Assembly: GCA_028698335.1 (NCBI GenBank) | Contig: JAQVDP010000002.1 | Location: 62,001 to 126,000, forward strand | Reading direction: 5' to 3' | Source of the DNA: Nevskiales bacterium | GTDB taxonomy: Bacteria > Pseudomonadota > Gammaproteobacteria > Nevskiales > Nevskiaceae | DNA length: 64,000 nucleotides | In this document: piece by piece, positions 15,924-25,830 of the stretch | How positions within the stretch are numbered: the first letter of the stretch is position 1 | How the letters are laid out: each line of letters opens with the position of its first letter | Notes under the pieces: generated by a model | Told to the model about the DNA's origin: nothing | Database searches by the model: none | What the model saw: the letters and a program-made list of their open reading frames with translations, nothing else | Made by a program: the position numbers and the translations under genes

Positions 15924-18476
15924 CTACAACCAGACCATGTGACCGGTCTCGAACGGGTGGGTCATCATCGGATGATGCGGATACGCCCGGATGCGGATGT
16001 GCTGGAGGCCGGGCAGGGGGTCGAGCTCGAGTTCGTACGAGGCATGTCCGTCGAGGAGGGTGCCCGGGTTGAAGCGCAGCGCCAGCAGCGGCTCGAAGCC
16101 GTCGAACGGGATCTTGCGGCCGAGCACGCATTCGATCGCCAGATCCTCCGGTGCCAGGCCATTGAGTTGGGCATCGATGCGCAGGCGCAGACGCTGGTCC
16201 GAATACAGCGAGCTCGGCGGCGGTTCGGCGAGCTGCAGCTTGACGCCGCCCCAGGCCTGTTCCAGCTTGCGCTTCCAGGTGGCCAGCTCGATCGCGCCGC
16301 AGTGTCCGTCCTGACTCAGGGCCCGGGCCCGGGCGATCGCCGGGCCGTACGCCGTGCGCAGGTAGTCCTGCATCATCCGTTCGCCGTTGAAATGCGGGAT
16401 GATGGTCTTCATCGAATTCTTCGCCAGCCGTACCCACGCCTCGGACCAGCCGACATTCTCCGGGCCGAAGTACTTCGGGATGACCTGCGACTCGAGGATG
16501 TCCATCAGCTGCTTGCCTTCCTGCGCCGCGCGCGCCGCCGGGTCGAAGTGCGAGCCCACCGGCTTGACCGCGAAGCCGTTGTCGCCGGTGTAGCCTTCCG
16601 GCCACCAGCCGTCGAGCACCGACACGTTGACGACGCCGTTGATGCCGGCCTTCATGCCGGAAGTGCCGCAGGCTTCCATCGGGTATTCCGGTGTGTTCAG
16701 CCAGACGTCGCAGCCCTGCACCAGATTGCGCGAGAAGTGCAGGTCGTAACCCTCGACGACGATCAGACGGCCGATCAGATCGTCTTCCATCGACGCGGCA
16801 TAGAGTTCCCGGATCAGTGCCTGACCGGGCTCGTCGCGAGGATGGGCCTTGCCGGCGAAGATCATCAGCATCGGCCGCTGCGGGTCGTTGAGCAAACGTG
16901 CGATGCGTTCGCGATCGCGCAGGATCAGGGTGGCCCGCTTGTAGGTCGCGAATCGACGCGCGAACCCGACGACAACGGCGTTGGTGTTGGACTCCTGCAC
17001 GAAACGGGTGATCCGGCCGATGACCGCCTCGGGGGTGCCGTTGCGCCGATGCTGTTCGCAGAGGCGTTCGTGCACGTCGATCAGCAGGTCGCGCTTGAGC
17101 TGCTGCCGGACCGCGACGAAACGGTGGTACGGAATCTGGTCGATCGCGTTCCAGTAGCTGCGGTCGAGCAGGTGCTTGGTCCACTCCGGGAAATGGTCGT
17201 GCAGCAGCTGTACCCACAGCCGTGCCATGAAGGTATGCAGGTGGATGCCGTTGGTGATCGCGTTCATCGGGTTTTCGCCCGGTGCGATCTGCGGCCAGAT
17301 GTAGCTCTCGGCCTCGGATACGATCAGACCGTGGATCTGCGAGACGCCGTTGACGAAGCGCGCGCCGCGCAGCGCCAGCGCGGTCATGTTGAAGACACCG
17401 GCGCTGGGTTCGGCGCCGAGGGCCAGGAAGCGCGCCGGATCAACCTTGAGTTCGCGGATCAGCGGCCCGAGAAAATGCAGTACCAGATCGTGCGGGAAAC
17501 GGTCGTGCCCGGCCGGGACCACGGTATGCGTGGTGAACACGGTGCCGCTGGCGACGCACTCCGCGGCGGCATCGAAGTCGATGCCGTTGGCGATCTGCTC
17601 GCGCATGCGTTCGACGATCGAGAATGCCGCGTGCCCCTCATTGATATGCCAGGCGGTCGGCTGCAGGCCCATCGCGCGCAGCGCGCGGACGCCGCCGACC
17701 CCCAGGACCAGCTCCTGCTGGATGCGCATGTCCTGGCCGCCGCCGTAGAGCTGGTAGGTGATCTGTTGCAGCTCCGGCGGATTCTCGGGAACGTCGCAGT
17801 CGAGCAGGATCAGGCGTACGTGGCCGACGTCGGCCTGCCAGATGCGCAGGTGGACGGTGCGGTCGCCGATGGGCGCGTCGACCCGCAGTTCCTGGCCGTC
17901 GGCATCGAGCACCTTCCGGATCGGGAGATCGTCCGACGTCACCGGCAGGTACAGCGCATGCTGCTGGCCATGGGCGTCGATCTGCTGGGTGAAGTAGCCC
18001 TGGTGGTAGAACAGGCCGACGGCGACCAGCGGCACGCACAGGTCGGACGCCGACTTGCAGTGGTCGCCGGCCAGAATGCCGAGGCCGCCCGAATAGACCG
18101 GGAGGCTTTCGTGCAGCCCGTATTCGGCGCAGAAGTAGGCGATCAGGTCGTGATCGGGGTCGAGCAGTTCGCGTAGCTCGTCGCCGGGTCGGGTGCTGCT
18201 ATAGATGTCGAATGCGGACAGCGCGCCGTGGTATTCGTAGAGGAAGTCGGGGTCGACCGCCGCGGCGTCGAGCTTGGCCTGGGCGACCTGGCGCAGGAAC
18301 ACCTTCGGGTTGTTGCCGCACCGCTGCCAGAGATCGGCATCGAGGCGCCAGAACAGGCCGCGGATGCGCCGGTCCCAGCTGTACATCAGATTGGAGGCAA
18401 GGTCCTGCAGTCGCGACAGAGCCTCGGGAAGGCGGGGCTGCAGCTCCAATGTGAAGGTCGATGGTTGAGAGTCCAT
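15924..18476 (-). CDS. glgP: Alpha-glucan (glycogen) phosphorylase, DUF3417-containing type
   Basis: An 850-residue GT35 phosphorylase that releases glucose-1-phosphate from glycogen using phosphate and pyridoxal phosphate. The N-terminal LSRLQDLASNLMYSWD is the DUF3417-type start of the alpha-glucan phosphorylase subgroup. Also seen are AEYGLHESLPVYSGGLG, NEGHAAF, GFARRFATYKRA and EACGTSGMKAGING, which contains the Lys that binds the cofactor. It is distinct from the E. coli GlgP/MalP subgroup. It lies 57 bp after glgB and upstream of glgA on the same strand. Confidence 0.93.
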   Translation of the reverse strand: MDSQPSTFTLELQPRLPEALSRLQDLASNLMYSWDRRIRGLFWRLDADLWQRCGNNPKVFLRQVAQAKLDAAAVDPDFLYEYHGALSAFDIYSSTRPGDELRELLDPDHDLIAYFCAEYGLHESLPVYSGGLGILAGDHCKSASDLCVPLVAVGLFYHQGYFTQQIDAHGQQHALYLPVTSDDLPIRKVLDADGQELRVDAPIGDRTVHLRIWQADVGHVRLILLDCDVPENPPELQQITYQLYGGGQDMRIQQELVLGVGGVRALRAMGLQPTAWHINEGHAAFSIVERMREQIANGIDFDAAAECVASGTVFTTHTVVPAGHDRFPHDLVLHFLGPLIRELKVDPARFLALGAEPSAGVFNMTALALRGARFVNGVSQIHGLIVSEAESYIWPQIAPGENPMNAITNGIHLHTFMARLWVQLLHDHFPEWTKHLLDRSYWNAIDQIPYHRFVAVRQQLKRDLLIDVHERLCEQHRRNGTPEAVIGRITRFVQESNTNAVVVGFARRFATYKRATLILRDRERIARLLNDPQRPMLMIFAGKAHPRDEPGQALIRELYAASMEDDLIGRLIVVEGYDLHFSRNLVQGCDVWLNTPEYPMEACGTSGMKAGINGVVNVSVLDGWWPEGYTGDNGFAVKPVGSHFDPAARAAQEGKQLMDILESQVIPKYFGPENVGWSEAWVRLAKNSMKTIIPHFNGERMMQDYLRTAYGPAIARARALSQDGHCGAIELATWKRKLEQAWGGVKLQLAEPPPSSLYSDQRLRLRIDAQLNGLAPEDLAIECVLGRKIPFDGFEPLLALRFNPGTLLDGHASYELELDPLPGLQHIRIRAYPHHPMMTHPFETGHMVWL

Positions 18477-18533
18477 GGTCGGATTCGCTCTGATCTCGAT
18501 TCTTGTTCGACGTCTTAGAAACAGGATACTGCT

Positions 18534-20756
18534 TTACCGTTCGTCGACCGGTTCCAGGATGACGGCGGCCAGCGGTGGCAGCGTCAGCTCCAGACAGTGG
18601 CTGCGCCCCATCCATTCGATCGGCATAGCATCAAGCGTGCCGAAGTTGCCGGTATTGCTTCCGCCATAGTGTTCCGAGTCGCTGTTGATGCACTCGCGGT
18701 AGCCACCCCCCCGCGGCACGCCGATCCGGTAGCCGCGACGCGGAACCGGCGTGAAGTTGAGAACGACGAGGACGAAGTGCTCGCCGGCCCTGCGCAGGTA
18801 GCTGAGCACCGACTGGCCGTTGTCGTGGCAGTCGATCCATTCGAAGCCCGCGCCGGAGAAGTCCTCGCGGTGCAGTGCCGAGTGGCTTGCGTACAGCCGG
18901 TTGAGGTCGACGACGAGGCGGCGCAGACCCGCGTGGCCGCCATCGGCGAGCGTGTCCCAGTCGAGCGCGGTGTCGTGGTTCCACTCGCGGCCCTGGCCGA
19001 ACTCCTGACCCATGAACAGCAGCTTCTTCCCCGGGCAGGTCCACTGGTAGGCGAACAGCAGGCGCAGATGCGCGAGCTTGCGCCACGGGTCGCCGCTCAT
19101 CTTGCCCAGCAGCGAGCCCTTGCCGTGAACGACCTCGTCGTGGGACAGCGGCAGCACGAAATTCTCGCTGTAGGCGTAGAGCTGACCGAAGGTGAGCTTG
19201 TCATGGTGGTACTGGCGGTAGACCGGATCCAGCGCCATGTAGTCGAGGGTGTCGTGCATCCACCCCATGTTCCACTTCATCGAGAATCCGAGTCCGCCGA
19301 CCCAGGTCGGTCGTGTCACCATCGGCCACGCGGTGGACTCCTCCGCGACGACCACCGCACCCGGGAAGCGTTCGTGCACCACGGCGTTGAGCTGCTTGAG
19401 GAAGGCGATCGCCTCGAGGTTCTCGCGCCCGCCGTGGGCGTTCGGCAGCCACTCGCCGTCCCGGCGCGAATAGTCGAGGTAGAGCATCGAGGCGACGGCG
19501 TCGACGCGCAGGCCGTCGACGTGGAATGCGTCGAGCCAGTACAGCGCCGAGGCGAGCAGGAAGTTGCGGACCTCCGGGCGGCCGTAGTCGTAGACCAGCG
19601 TGCCCCAGTCGGGGTGCTGGCCGCGCCGCGGATCGCCATGCTCGTACAGCGGCGTGCCGTCGTACATCGCCAGGCCGTGCGCGTCGGACGGGAAGTGCGC
19701 CGGCGTCCAGTCCAGGAGCACGCCGATGCCGGCCTGATGAAACGCATCGACCAGGGCGCGGAAGTCGTCCGGCGTGCCGAAGCGGCTGGTCGGCGCGAAA
19801 TAGCCGAGGGTCTGGTAGCCCCAGGAACCGTCGAAGGGATGCTCCATGACCGGCAGCAGTTCGACATGGGTGAAGCCGTGGTCGCGCACGTAGGCCGGCA
19901 GCGTGTCCGCGAGCTCGCGATAGCTCAGCCAGCCACCATCGTCATGGCGACGCCAGGAGCCGAGGTGGACTTCGTAGATCGACATCGGCTGGTGCAGCCA
20001 GTCGTGCTGGCGGCGGTGCTGCATCCACGCCTGGTCCGCCCACGGGTGCCGCGAGATCGGGGCGACGACCGATGCCGTCTGCGGCCGGAGTTCCGATTGC
20101 TTCGCATACGGGTCGGCCTTGAGCGCGACGCGTCCGCCAAGTTGGCGGATCTCGAACTTGTAGACGCTGCCGTCGGCAAGTTCGGGGATGAAGATGTCCC
20201 AAATGCCGCCCGGCTGCCGGCGCATCGGATGGCGCCGGCCATCCCAGCCGTTGAAGTCGCCGACGACGCTGACACGTTCTGCGGACGGTGCCCAGGTCGC
20301 AAACAGGACTCCGTCGCAACCGTCGACGCTGACGCGGTTGGCACCCAGGAAGTGGTGGGCGTCCCAGTGGTTGCCCTCGCCGAACACCTGGCGGTCGAAC
20401 TCGCCGATGGCGCTGGTGAAGGCATAGGGGTCGAGTTCGGCGTGGGTGCCGCCGTTGCGGTCGATCCAGTGCAGGCGGTACTGCGCGGGAATCAGGTCGC
20501 CGTCGCCGGCCCATTCGAACAGGTCGGTGCCGGGCCGCCGCTTCATGTCGGGGCCGTCGACTCCGATGCGGATGGACTCGGCAGCGGGCAGGAACACCCG
20601 CACAGCGGTCCGGGTGCGCAGCTTGTGGGGGCCCAGGAACGCAAACGGGTCGGCATGGGTCGCAGCGGCCAGGGCGGCGATCGCAGCGTCAATCGCGGAT
20701 TCGGGACGGCTGACGGTGCGGCGCGTCTTGCGGCGCTTGTGGCTGGACGTACTCAA
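18534..20756 (-). CDS. glgB: 1,4-alpha-glucan branching enzyme (TTG start)
   Basis: A 740-residue GH13 enzyme that makes alpha-1,6 branches in glycogen. It has an N-terminal CBM48-type region ([31 protein letters not shown]) and catalytic-barrel motifs with the nucleophile Asp in [10 protein letters not shown], the acid Glu in VVAEEST and the [14 protein letters not shown] loop. No ATG lies near the expected N-terminus. The TTG at 20756 overlaps the malQ stop as TTGA and gives about the E. coli length (728 residues), so it was chosen. That overlap suggests coupled translation with malQ. Confidence 0.92.
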   Translation of the reverse strand: MSTSSHKRRKTRRTVSRPESAIDAAIAALAAATHADPFAFLGPHKLRTRTAVRVFLPAAESIRIGVDGPDMKRRPGTDLFEWAGDGDLIPAQYRLHWIDRNGGTHAELDPYAFTSAIGEFDRQVFGEGNHWDAHHFLGANRVSVDGCDGVLFATWAPSAERVSVVGDFNGWDGRRHPMRRQPGGIWDIFIPELADGSVYKFEIRQLGGRVALKADPYAKQSELRPQTASVVAPISRHPWADQAWMQHRRQHDWLHQPMSIYEVHLGSWRRHDDGGWLSYRELADTLPAYVRDHGFTHVELLPVMEHPFDGSWGYQTLGYFAPTSRFGTPDDFRALVDAFHQAGIGVLLDWTPAHFPSDAHGLAMYDGTPLYEHGDPRRGQHPDWGTLVYDYGRPEVRNFLLASALYWLDAFHVDGLRVDAVASMLYLDYSRRDGEWLPNAHGGRENLEAIAFLKQLNAVVHERFPGAVVVAEESTAWPMVTRPTWVGGLGFSMKWNMGWMHDTLDYMALDPVYRQYHHDKLTFGQLYAYSENFVLPLSHDEVVHGKGSLLGKMSGDPWRKLAHLRLLFAYQWTCPGKKLLFMGQEFGQGREWNHDTALDWDTLADGGHAGLRRLVVDLNRLYASHSALHREDFSGAGFEWIDCHDNGQSVLSYLRRAGEHFVLVVLNFTPVPRRGYRIGVPRGGGYRECINSDSEHYGGSNTGNFGTLDAMPIEWMGRSHCLELTLPPLAAVILEPVDER

Positions 20757-22099
20757 AGCGGGTACCGGTCGTGTCGGATCAGGTGCTGACGGATCGTTGT
20801 GGCCATGTCGGCGCCGATCTGGGTCCAGTCGAAGCGCCATTGCCAGTTGTTGTCCACCGTTCCGGGCACGTTCATGCGGGCCTCGCTGCCCAGTCCGATC
20901 AGATCCTGCAGGGGCGTCATCGACAGAAAGCCCGGCGACGACCACCCGAACTCGACCAGCGCCTGCGGCATGACCGGGTCGTCCTGCCCGAGCGTCCGTG
21001 CGACAACGGCACGCGCGTTGGCGTCGAGCCGCTGCCACCAGCCGAGCGTCGTGTCGTTGTCATGGGTGCCGGTATAGCAGACCGTATCGGGGAGGTGGCA
21101 GCGTGGCAGGTGCGGATTGTCCGGATCGCCGTCGAAGGCGAACTGCAGGACACGCATGCCCGGCAGTCCCAGCTGGTGGCGTGTCTCGACGACATCGTCG
21201 GTGATGTAGCCCAGGTCCTCGGCGACCAGCTGCGTCCCCTCCAGAACCGGCGCCAGGGCGTCGATGCAGCCGCGACCGGGACCGGGGACCCAGCTGCCGT
21301 CGCGCGCGGATTCGGCCTGGTGGGGGATCCGCCAGAATGCGACCAGACCGCGGAAATGGTCGATCCGGACCAGATCGAAGCGGCGCGCCTGGATCTCGAA
21401 GCGGCGTTTCCACCATGCGTAGCCGCTCTCGGCCATGGCCGACCAGCGGTACGGCGGGTAACCCCACCACTGGCCGTCGTCCGAGAACGCATCGGGCGGC
21501 ACGCCCATGAAGGATTCACACTGGCCGTCGTCGGTCAGCTCGAAAAGCGACCGATGGGCCCAGACATCGGCGCTGTTATGCGCGAGAAACAGCGGGACAT
21601 CGCCGAAGATGCGGATGCCGCGCGCATTGAGTCGCTGCTTGAGCGCCTGCCAGTTGCGCTCGAACCGGCACTGTTCGTGGACGACGCGGGTGATCGCCGC
21701 GGCGTGCCGGCGCCGCGCCGCGTCCAGTGCGGCCGGTGCGCGATCCCGCAGCGGTACCGGCCATGACGGCCAGCCGGCCTGATCATGCTCCGCGCTCAGT
21801 GCCAGGAACAGCGCATAGTCCTCGAGCCAGTCGACGTTGTCGGCGGCAAAGCGCGCCACTTCTTCAGCGGACGGATCGGGTGCGTCCTCGAACAGCGGTG
21901 CGTGACCGGCGAAGCCTGAGTTCGGCTGGTACGGCGAGCCATGCGGGTCGGTCGGCCCCAGCGGGAGGATCTGCCAGACCCTGAATCCGGCCGTCGCCAG
22001 CCAGACGCCGAAGCGATCGGCAGTGTCGAGCAGGGGGCCGGGCGGCAGCGAGGTGACGTGCAGGAGGACACCGGCGCTGCGGGGGATCTGAACGTTCAT
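20753..22099 (-). CDS. malQ: 4-alpha-glucanotransferase (amylomaltase)
   Basis: A 448-residue GH77 enzyme that transfers segments between alpha-1,4-glucans. It opens with [13 protein letters not shown] and has [33 protein letters not shown] (with the nucleophile Asp), LVAEDLGYI (acid Glu) and [14 protein letters not shown]. It is somewhat shorter than the usual roughly 500 residues but keeps all catalytic motifs. The Met at 22099 matches family N-termini; 41 upstream in-frame codons are not family-like. It sits in the glycogen cluster, with its stop overlapping the glgB TTG start. Confidence 0.93.
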   Translation of the reverse strand: MNVQIPRSAGVLLHVTSLPPGPLLDTADRFGVWLATAGFRVWQILPLGPTDPHGSPYQPNSGFAGHAPLFEDAPDPSAEEVARFAADNVDWLEDYALFLALSAEHDQAGWPSWPVPLRDRAPAALDAARRRHAAAITRVVHEQCRFERNWQALKQRLNARGIRIFGDVPLFLAHNSADVWAHRSLFELTDDGQCESFMGVPPDAFSDDGQWWGYPPYRWSAMAESGYAWWKRRFEIQARRFDLVRIDHFRGLVAFWRIPHQAESARDGSWVPGPGRGCIDALAPVLEGTQLVAEDLGYITDDVVETRHQLGLPGMRVLQFAFDGDPDNPHLPRCHLPDTVCYTGTHDNDTTLGWWQRLDANARAVVARTLGQDDPVMPQALVEFGWSSPGFLSMTPLQDLIGLGSEARMNVPGTVDNNWQWRFDWTQIGADMATTIRQHLIRHDRYPL

Positions 22100-22181
22100 T
22101 GGTACGCGGTGCCAGGGGCTGTAAACGCTATGGAGGATCGCTGCGTTGCTGCCGGAATTTGCGCGACAAGGCGCGGACCAC

Positions 22182-22204
22182 CGGCCTTGGGGGTTCCAAG
22201 GCCG
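22182..22204. repeat. Perfect 9-bp inverted repeat between the GH57 gene and malQ
   Basis: CGGCCTTGG and CCAAGGCCG flank a 5-base spacer in the 166-bp gap between GH57 (ends 22266) and malQ (starts 22099). As RNA it would form a strong hairpin. There is no T-run after it on either strand, so it is not a standard intrinsic terminator. A role in attenuating or stabilising the cluster mRNA, or an operator, is possible. Confidence 0.4.
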
Positions 22205-22265
22205 AGGTTCGCAACGCCGCATGGCGCAGTTTCCGTCGCAACGATTGCCATGGTGTTAACAGGCC

Positions 22266-23951
22266 CTAGCGACTCGGCAGCATCGCGCCGAGCGCCTTGG
22301 CCGCCTGAGGATCGGCGGCGGCCGACGATATCAGGGACTGTTCGAGCTCCGGCGGGGCGTCGATGCCGAGCCCGCGATACAGCGCCTGCAGGTGGGCGCG
22401 GAACATCAGATCGAAGTCGGACACGGCGGCCTCGGGATTGAAGGCGCCTGGCCACCAGAACCAGTCCGAGCCCTCGCAGATCCCGAGCAGGCGCAGGGCG
22501 TGCTCGCGCGCTGCCGGCGACAGCTCGCCGGCATGGCGGTCGTAGGCTTTCTTGGCGTCGATCAGCAGTTGCCAGCAGCGGTTCTTGTCGGCATGACCGA
22601 TCCAGGTCAGCAGCTGCCCGTGGACCCAGCTGCCGCTGACCACGCGGGGCAGCTCCGGCGGAGGGCTGTCGGCGGCGTTGTCGCAGCATTCGGCAAAGGT
22701 CGCCATCCGCAGGCGGGGATGCGTGCTCAGCGCGCGGTACAGGCCCCGCACGAACTCAATCCCGTTTTCCGGGTAGTACTCCCAGGGATTCTCACCATCG
22801 AGTGCCAGCACCACGGTGCGGCCTTCGCGGTGAGTGGCGAGCTGTTCGACGCGATGAACCAGATCGGCGACAGCGTCGCGCGGTTGCCAGTCCTTGTAGA
22901 CGAATCCGATGCGGTCGGACAGCCCGTCGTCGCGGAAGAAGCACAGCATGTGGTTGCCGCGCAGGCGATAGGTGCAGGAGTGCGGATCGAGCTGTTCGCC
23001 GTGCTGGTGCAGCGTCGCGTTCTGCACCGATTGACTGGTCGCGAACCAGTCGAAGCCCAGCTCGTGCATCAGATCGATGCTCGCCTGGGACACCGCTGCT
23101 TCCGACGGCCAGCACCCGCGAGGGCGGATGCCGAAGACCTGTTCGAAGCGGTCGCGCGCGGATTCCAGATGCCAGCGGGCCTGTTGCCGGCCGCCGGGGT
23201 AGGGCTCGTCCGGCAGCGCCGTGTCCGGCGCGGCTTCGCGCGCGCTGCCGAAGTCCAGCAGCAAGGGCAGGATCGGGTGGTAATAGGGGCTCATCGACAG
23301 TTCGATGCGGCCCTCGGCCGCCATCTGCCGGTAGCGCGACACGAGCTTGGTCAGCAGTTCGCCGATCAGTGCCAGCAACGTGCTGCGGTGGCCGGCATCG
23401 AAGTTGTGTCGGTGGGCGATCAATGCACGTGCGCGGGGATCGCCGCTGCGGACACTCTCCGCCAGCCAGATCAGGTGATACCAGACGACGAGGTCACCGA
23501 CGACCGTGTCGGACAGCGCGGCGATCGCGGATTCGCCCTGTTCCAATGCGTTCCGGGCGGTCTGGGCCAGACGGGCGTAGTCGGTGTATCGATCCTGCGC
23601 ATTGCGCGGGTGGGTGCGCAGACAGGCGCGCAGGACCGCAGTGCGCGCGACGCCGGTGGGAAGTTCCAGCAGGGCGGCGAGCAGCGGCTCGGCGGGTGGA
23701 ATCGCTGCCTGCCCGGCCAGCGCCTGCGCGTCCTGCGCCAGATTCAGCAGCTGGTCGAGCAGGACCGGCGAGAAGTTGATGACCGCCCGGGCCTCGGGTA
23801 CCGCATCGAGGTGCTCGGCCATGTCGGTGTAGCCGCGCAGGGCGTGAAGATAGGTCCAGGGCAGCAGCGGTGAACCGTCGATCCGGTACTCCGGCTGGTG
23901 CATGTGCCAGAGCAGTACGACGGCAGCACGATCATCGCCCTCAGCGGACAT
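22266..23951 (-). CDS. Glycoside hydrolase family 57 protein (alpha-amylase/branching-like)
   Basis: A 561-residue cytoplasmic GH57 protein. The N-terminal WHMHQPEYR is the family's HxHQP signature, followed by PWTYLHALRGYTDMAEHL and INFSPVLLDQL. Later come PYYHPILPLLLDF, RPRGCWPSEAAVSQ and VVLALDGENPWEYYPENG. GH57 includes alpha-amylases, 4-alpha-glucanotransferases and branching enzymes. The COG1449-like layout and glycogen context suggest alpha-glucan trimming or transfer, but specificity is not resolved. The first 11 bases overlap the end of glgC, so translation is probably coupled. Confidence 0.88.
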   Translation of the reverse strand: MSAEGDDRAAVVLLWHMHQPEYRIDGSPLLPWTYLHALRGYTDMAEHLDAVPEARAVINFSPVLLDQLLNLAQDAQALAGQAAIPPAEPLLAALLELPTGVARTAVLRACLRTHPRNAQDRYTDYARLAQTARNALEQGESAIAALSDTVVGDLVVWYHLIWLAESVRSGDPRARALIAHRHNFDAGHRSTLLALIGELLTKLVSRYRQMAAEGRIELSMSPYYHPILPLLLDFGSAREAAPDTALPDEPYPGGRQQARWHLESARDRFEQVFGIRPRGCWPSEAAVSQASIDLMHELGFDWFATSQSVQNATLHQHGEQLDPHSCTYRLRGNHMLCFFRDDGLSDRIGFVYKDWQPRDAVADLVHRVEQLATHREGRTVVLALDGENPWEYYPENGIEFVRGLYRALSTHPRLRMATFAECCDNAADSPPPELPRVVSGSWVHGQLLTWIGHADKNRCWQLLIDAKKAYDRHAGELSPAAREHALRLLGICEGSDWFWWPGAFNPEAAVSDFDLMFRAHLQALYRGLGIDAPPELEQSLISSAAADPQAAKALGAMLPSR

Positions 23952-25215
23952 AGGGCAGTTCCTGTCCGAGCATCTCCGGTGTAACCAGGACCACGCCCTC
24001 GGGGCTGACTTCGAATCGCTGCGCGTCGGCCGCGGAATCCTCGCCGATGACCGTGCCTTCGGGAATGTGGCAGCCGGTTTCGATCACGGCACGGCGGATG
24101 CGGCAATTGGGCGCGATCCGGGCGCGCGGGAGGACGACGCATTCGTCGAGCACGCTGTGTTCCTCGACCCGCACGAACGGGAACAGCAGGGACCGGTGTA
24201 CCGCGGCGCCGGAGACGATGCAGCCGCCGGCGGTCATCGAGTCGACGGCCATGCCCCGGCAGCCGGGGTCGTCGAAAACGAACTTGGCCGGCGGTGCGTG
24301 CACCTGATAGGTCCACAGCGGCCAGTCGTTGTCGTAGATGTCCAGCGGCGGGGTGACCCCGGTCAGCTCCAGGTTGGCGCGCCAGTAGGCGTCAAGGTTG
24401 CCGACGTCGCGCCAGTAACCCTGGGTATTGCCGTGCAGATCGCGAAAAGAGAAGGCGAATACATTGCGGCCTTCGGACAGCGCGGCGGGCAGGATATCGT
24501 TGCCGAAATCGTGCGAGGAGACTTCCTTGCTGCAATCCGAAAGCAGGGTGTCGAGCAGAAAATCGGTATTGAAGGCGTAGATGCCCATGGAGGCCAGGGC
24601 CAGTCCGGGCTTGCCGGGAATCTGCGCGGGCTGTTCCGGCTTTTCCTGGAACTCCAGCACCCGACCCTCGGCGTCGACGCCCATGACGCCGAATTCGCGT
24701 GCCTCGGGCAGCGGGACCTCGATGCAGCCGATGGTGACGTCGGCGCCGGACTCGACGTGCTGCCCGAGCATCATGCTGTAGTCCATCTTGTAGACGTGGT
24801 CGCCACCGAGAATCAGGATGAACTGGGGGTTGTGGGCCCGGATGATGTCCAGATTCTGGTAGATCGCATCCGCCGTGCCCGCATACCAGCCGGGGCCGGT
24901 GCGCTGCTGGGCGGGCAGGATCTCGACGAACTCGTTGAACTCGCGTCGCATGAAGCCCCATGCGTCGTTGAGGTGCGCAATCAAGGAATGCGCCTTGTAC
25001 TGGGTCAACACGCCGATGCGGCGGATGCCGGAGTTGACGCAGTTCGAGAGCGGAAAATCGATCAGCCGGTATTTGCCGCCGAAGGGCACGGCGGGTTTGA
25101 CGCGGTGGCTGGTCAGGGCGCCCAGCCGGCTGCCGCGACCGCCGGCGAGAATCAGTGCCAGGGTGTCTCGGGTAAGCAGGCTGACGAATCGCGACGACGA
25201 CTCGCTCGAGTACAT
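23941..25215 (-). CDS. glgC: Glucose-1-phosphate adenylyltransferase
   Basis: A 424-residue ADP-glucose pyrophosphorylase, the committing step of glycogen synthesis (ATP + glucose-1-phosphate to ADP-glucose + pyrophosphate). Motifs are [15 protein letters not shown] at residues 21-35, [42 protein letters not shown] and the C-terminal left-handed beta-helix region. The family is normally allosterically controlled by glycolytic intermediates. It is the first gene of the minus-strand cluster; no FNR-like box was found upstream, unlike much of the island. Confidence 0.95.
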   Translation of the reverse strand: MYSSESSSRFVSLLTRDTLALILAGGRGSRLGALTSHRVKPAVPFGGKYRLIDFPLSNCVNSGIRRIGVLTQYKAHSLIAHLNDAWGFMRREFNEFVEILPAQQRTGPGWYAGTADAIYQNLDIIRAHNPQFILILGGDHVYKMDYSMMLGQHVESGADVTIGCIEVPLPEAREFGVMGVDAEGRVLEFQEKPEQPAQIPGKPGLALASMGIYAFNTDFLLDTLLSDCSKEVSSHDFGNDILPAALSEGRNVFAFSFRDLHGNTQGYWRDVGNLDAYWRANLELTGVTPPLDIYDNDWPLWTYQVHAPPAKFVFDDPGCRGMAVDSMTAGGCIVSGAAVHRSLLFPFVRVEEHSVLDECVVLPRARIAPNCRIRRAVIETGCHIPEGTVIGEDSAADAQRFEVSPEGVVLVTPEMLGQELPYVR

Positions 25216-25315
25216 CGATCACCTCGGTAAGTGGGACAAACCATATGGAGGGCGCCGCATCCGATGCGGCGCGCCGCAGCCGCACGGCAGTGCCGTGGCG
25301 GCAGCATAGCCGAGC

Positions 25316-25534
25316 TCAGCGTCGCCAGGAGGCCCGCAGCGATCGGCATTCGCCGCGCCAGCGGCAGCCGGCTTCGTTGCAGCGCTGGCGCTTGTCGGTG
25401 CTGAAGCAGGGTTCGTGACCTTCCCGCATCTGCTGGTTCAGGATCTGCCAGCGGCGGCGAGTCGGATTCAAGGGTGTGTTCTCGGGCCTTGCGGCCGGGA
25501 TTCCCGCTGTGCTGACAACTGCTGTGCCTGCCAT
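25316..25534 (-). CDS. Small cysteine-rich protein, unknown function
   Basis: A 72-residue protein. The GGAGGGA ribosome-binding site before the ATG at 25534 is strong; the longer open frame upstream crosses the regulatory region and was not used. The C-terminal half contains four Cys (C-x8-C-x4-C-x5-C, in CFSTDKRQRC then CRWRGEC) among many Arg and Trp residues, which could bind metal or an iron-sulfur cluster. I do not recognise a named family. An FNR-like box at 25613 with GATACT as -10 is well placed to drive it, so a role under low oxygen is possible but unproven. Confidence 0.6.
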   Translation of the reverse strand: MAGTAVVSTAGIPAARPENTPLNPTRRRWQILNQQMREGHEPCFSTDKRQRCNEAGCRWRGECRSLRASWRR

Positions 25535-25612
25535 GACCACTCCCTCCAGCGCAGTTTCCGATACTGCGCGATCAACTCGGACCGAGTATCGCCACGTCAA
25601 TGACCCACCACA

Positions 25613-25626
25613 TTGACGCAAATCAA
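25613..25626. promoter_or_regulatory. FNR/Anr-like box for the small cysteine-rich gene
   Basis: TTGACGCAAATCAA carries all of TTGA and TCAA and the inner A of ATCAA. On the minus strand GATACT (25585-25590) lies 29.5 bases from the centre. The predicted start is near 25578, leaving a leader of about 43 bases with a strong ribosome-binding site. Confidence 0.6.
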
Positions 25627-25682
25627 TCACCCGGGGCTGTTCGGGCGTCGCGAACGGGAGGACTTGCGACACGCCCGTCCGG

Positions 25683-25696
25683 TTGATGGGTGTCAA
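25683..25696. promoter_or_regulatory. FNR/Anr-like box for ftsH
   Basis: TTGATGGGTGTCAA fits TTGAT-N4-ATCAA except for one inner base. TAAAAT (25720-25725), a near-perfect -10, lies 30.5 bases from the centre, exactly as at the 10251 site. The predicted start is near 25732, about 100 bases before the ftsH ATG. Confidence 0.6.
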
Positions 25697-25830
25697 TTTC
25701 GAACAGCAAAGTTCATACCTAAAATCCGTTGCATGCACATGACCGGATCGTTCCCGTGCGAGCCCGAAGGGCGGGGCCGGGAATCGGCTATCGTGTGTCC
25801 CACAACGATGAATCAACGACCCGGGCGCCG

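Noticed and set aside
15802-17217. Upstream extension of the glgA frame to 17217
   Set aside because: It runs through glgP in another frame; the KTGGLADV motif 17 residues after the Met at 15801 fixes the glgA start.
15939-18176. 745-codon plus-strand frame opposite glgP
   Set aside because: No domain signature, low-complexity composition, and fully antisense to a well-supported gene.
20757-21038. Upstream extension of glgB to an ATG at 21038
   Set aside because: The extra residues lie inside malQ in another frame; the TTG at 20756 gives the expected length.
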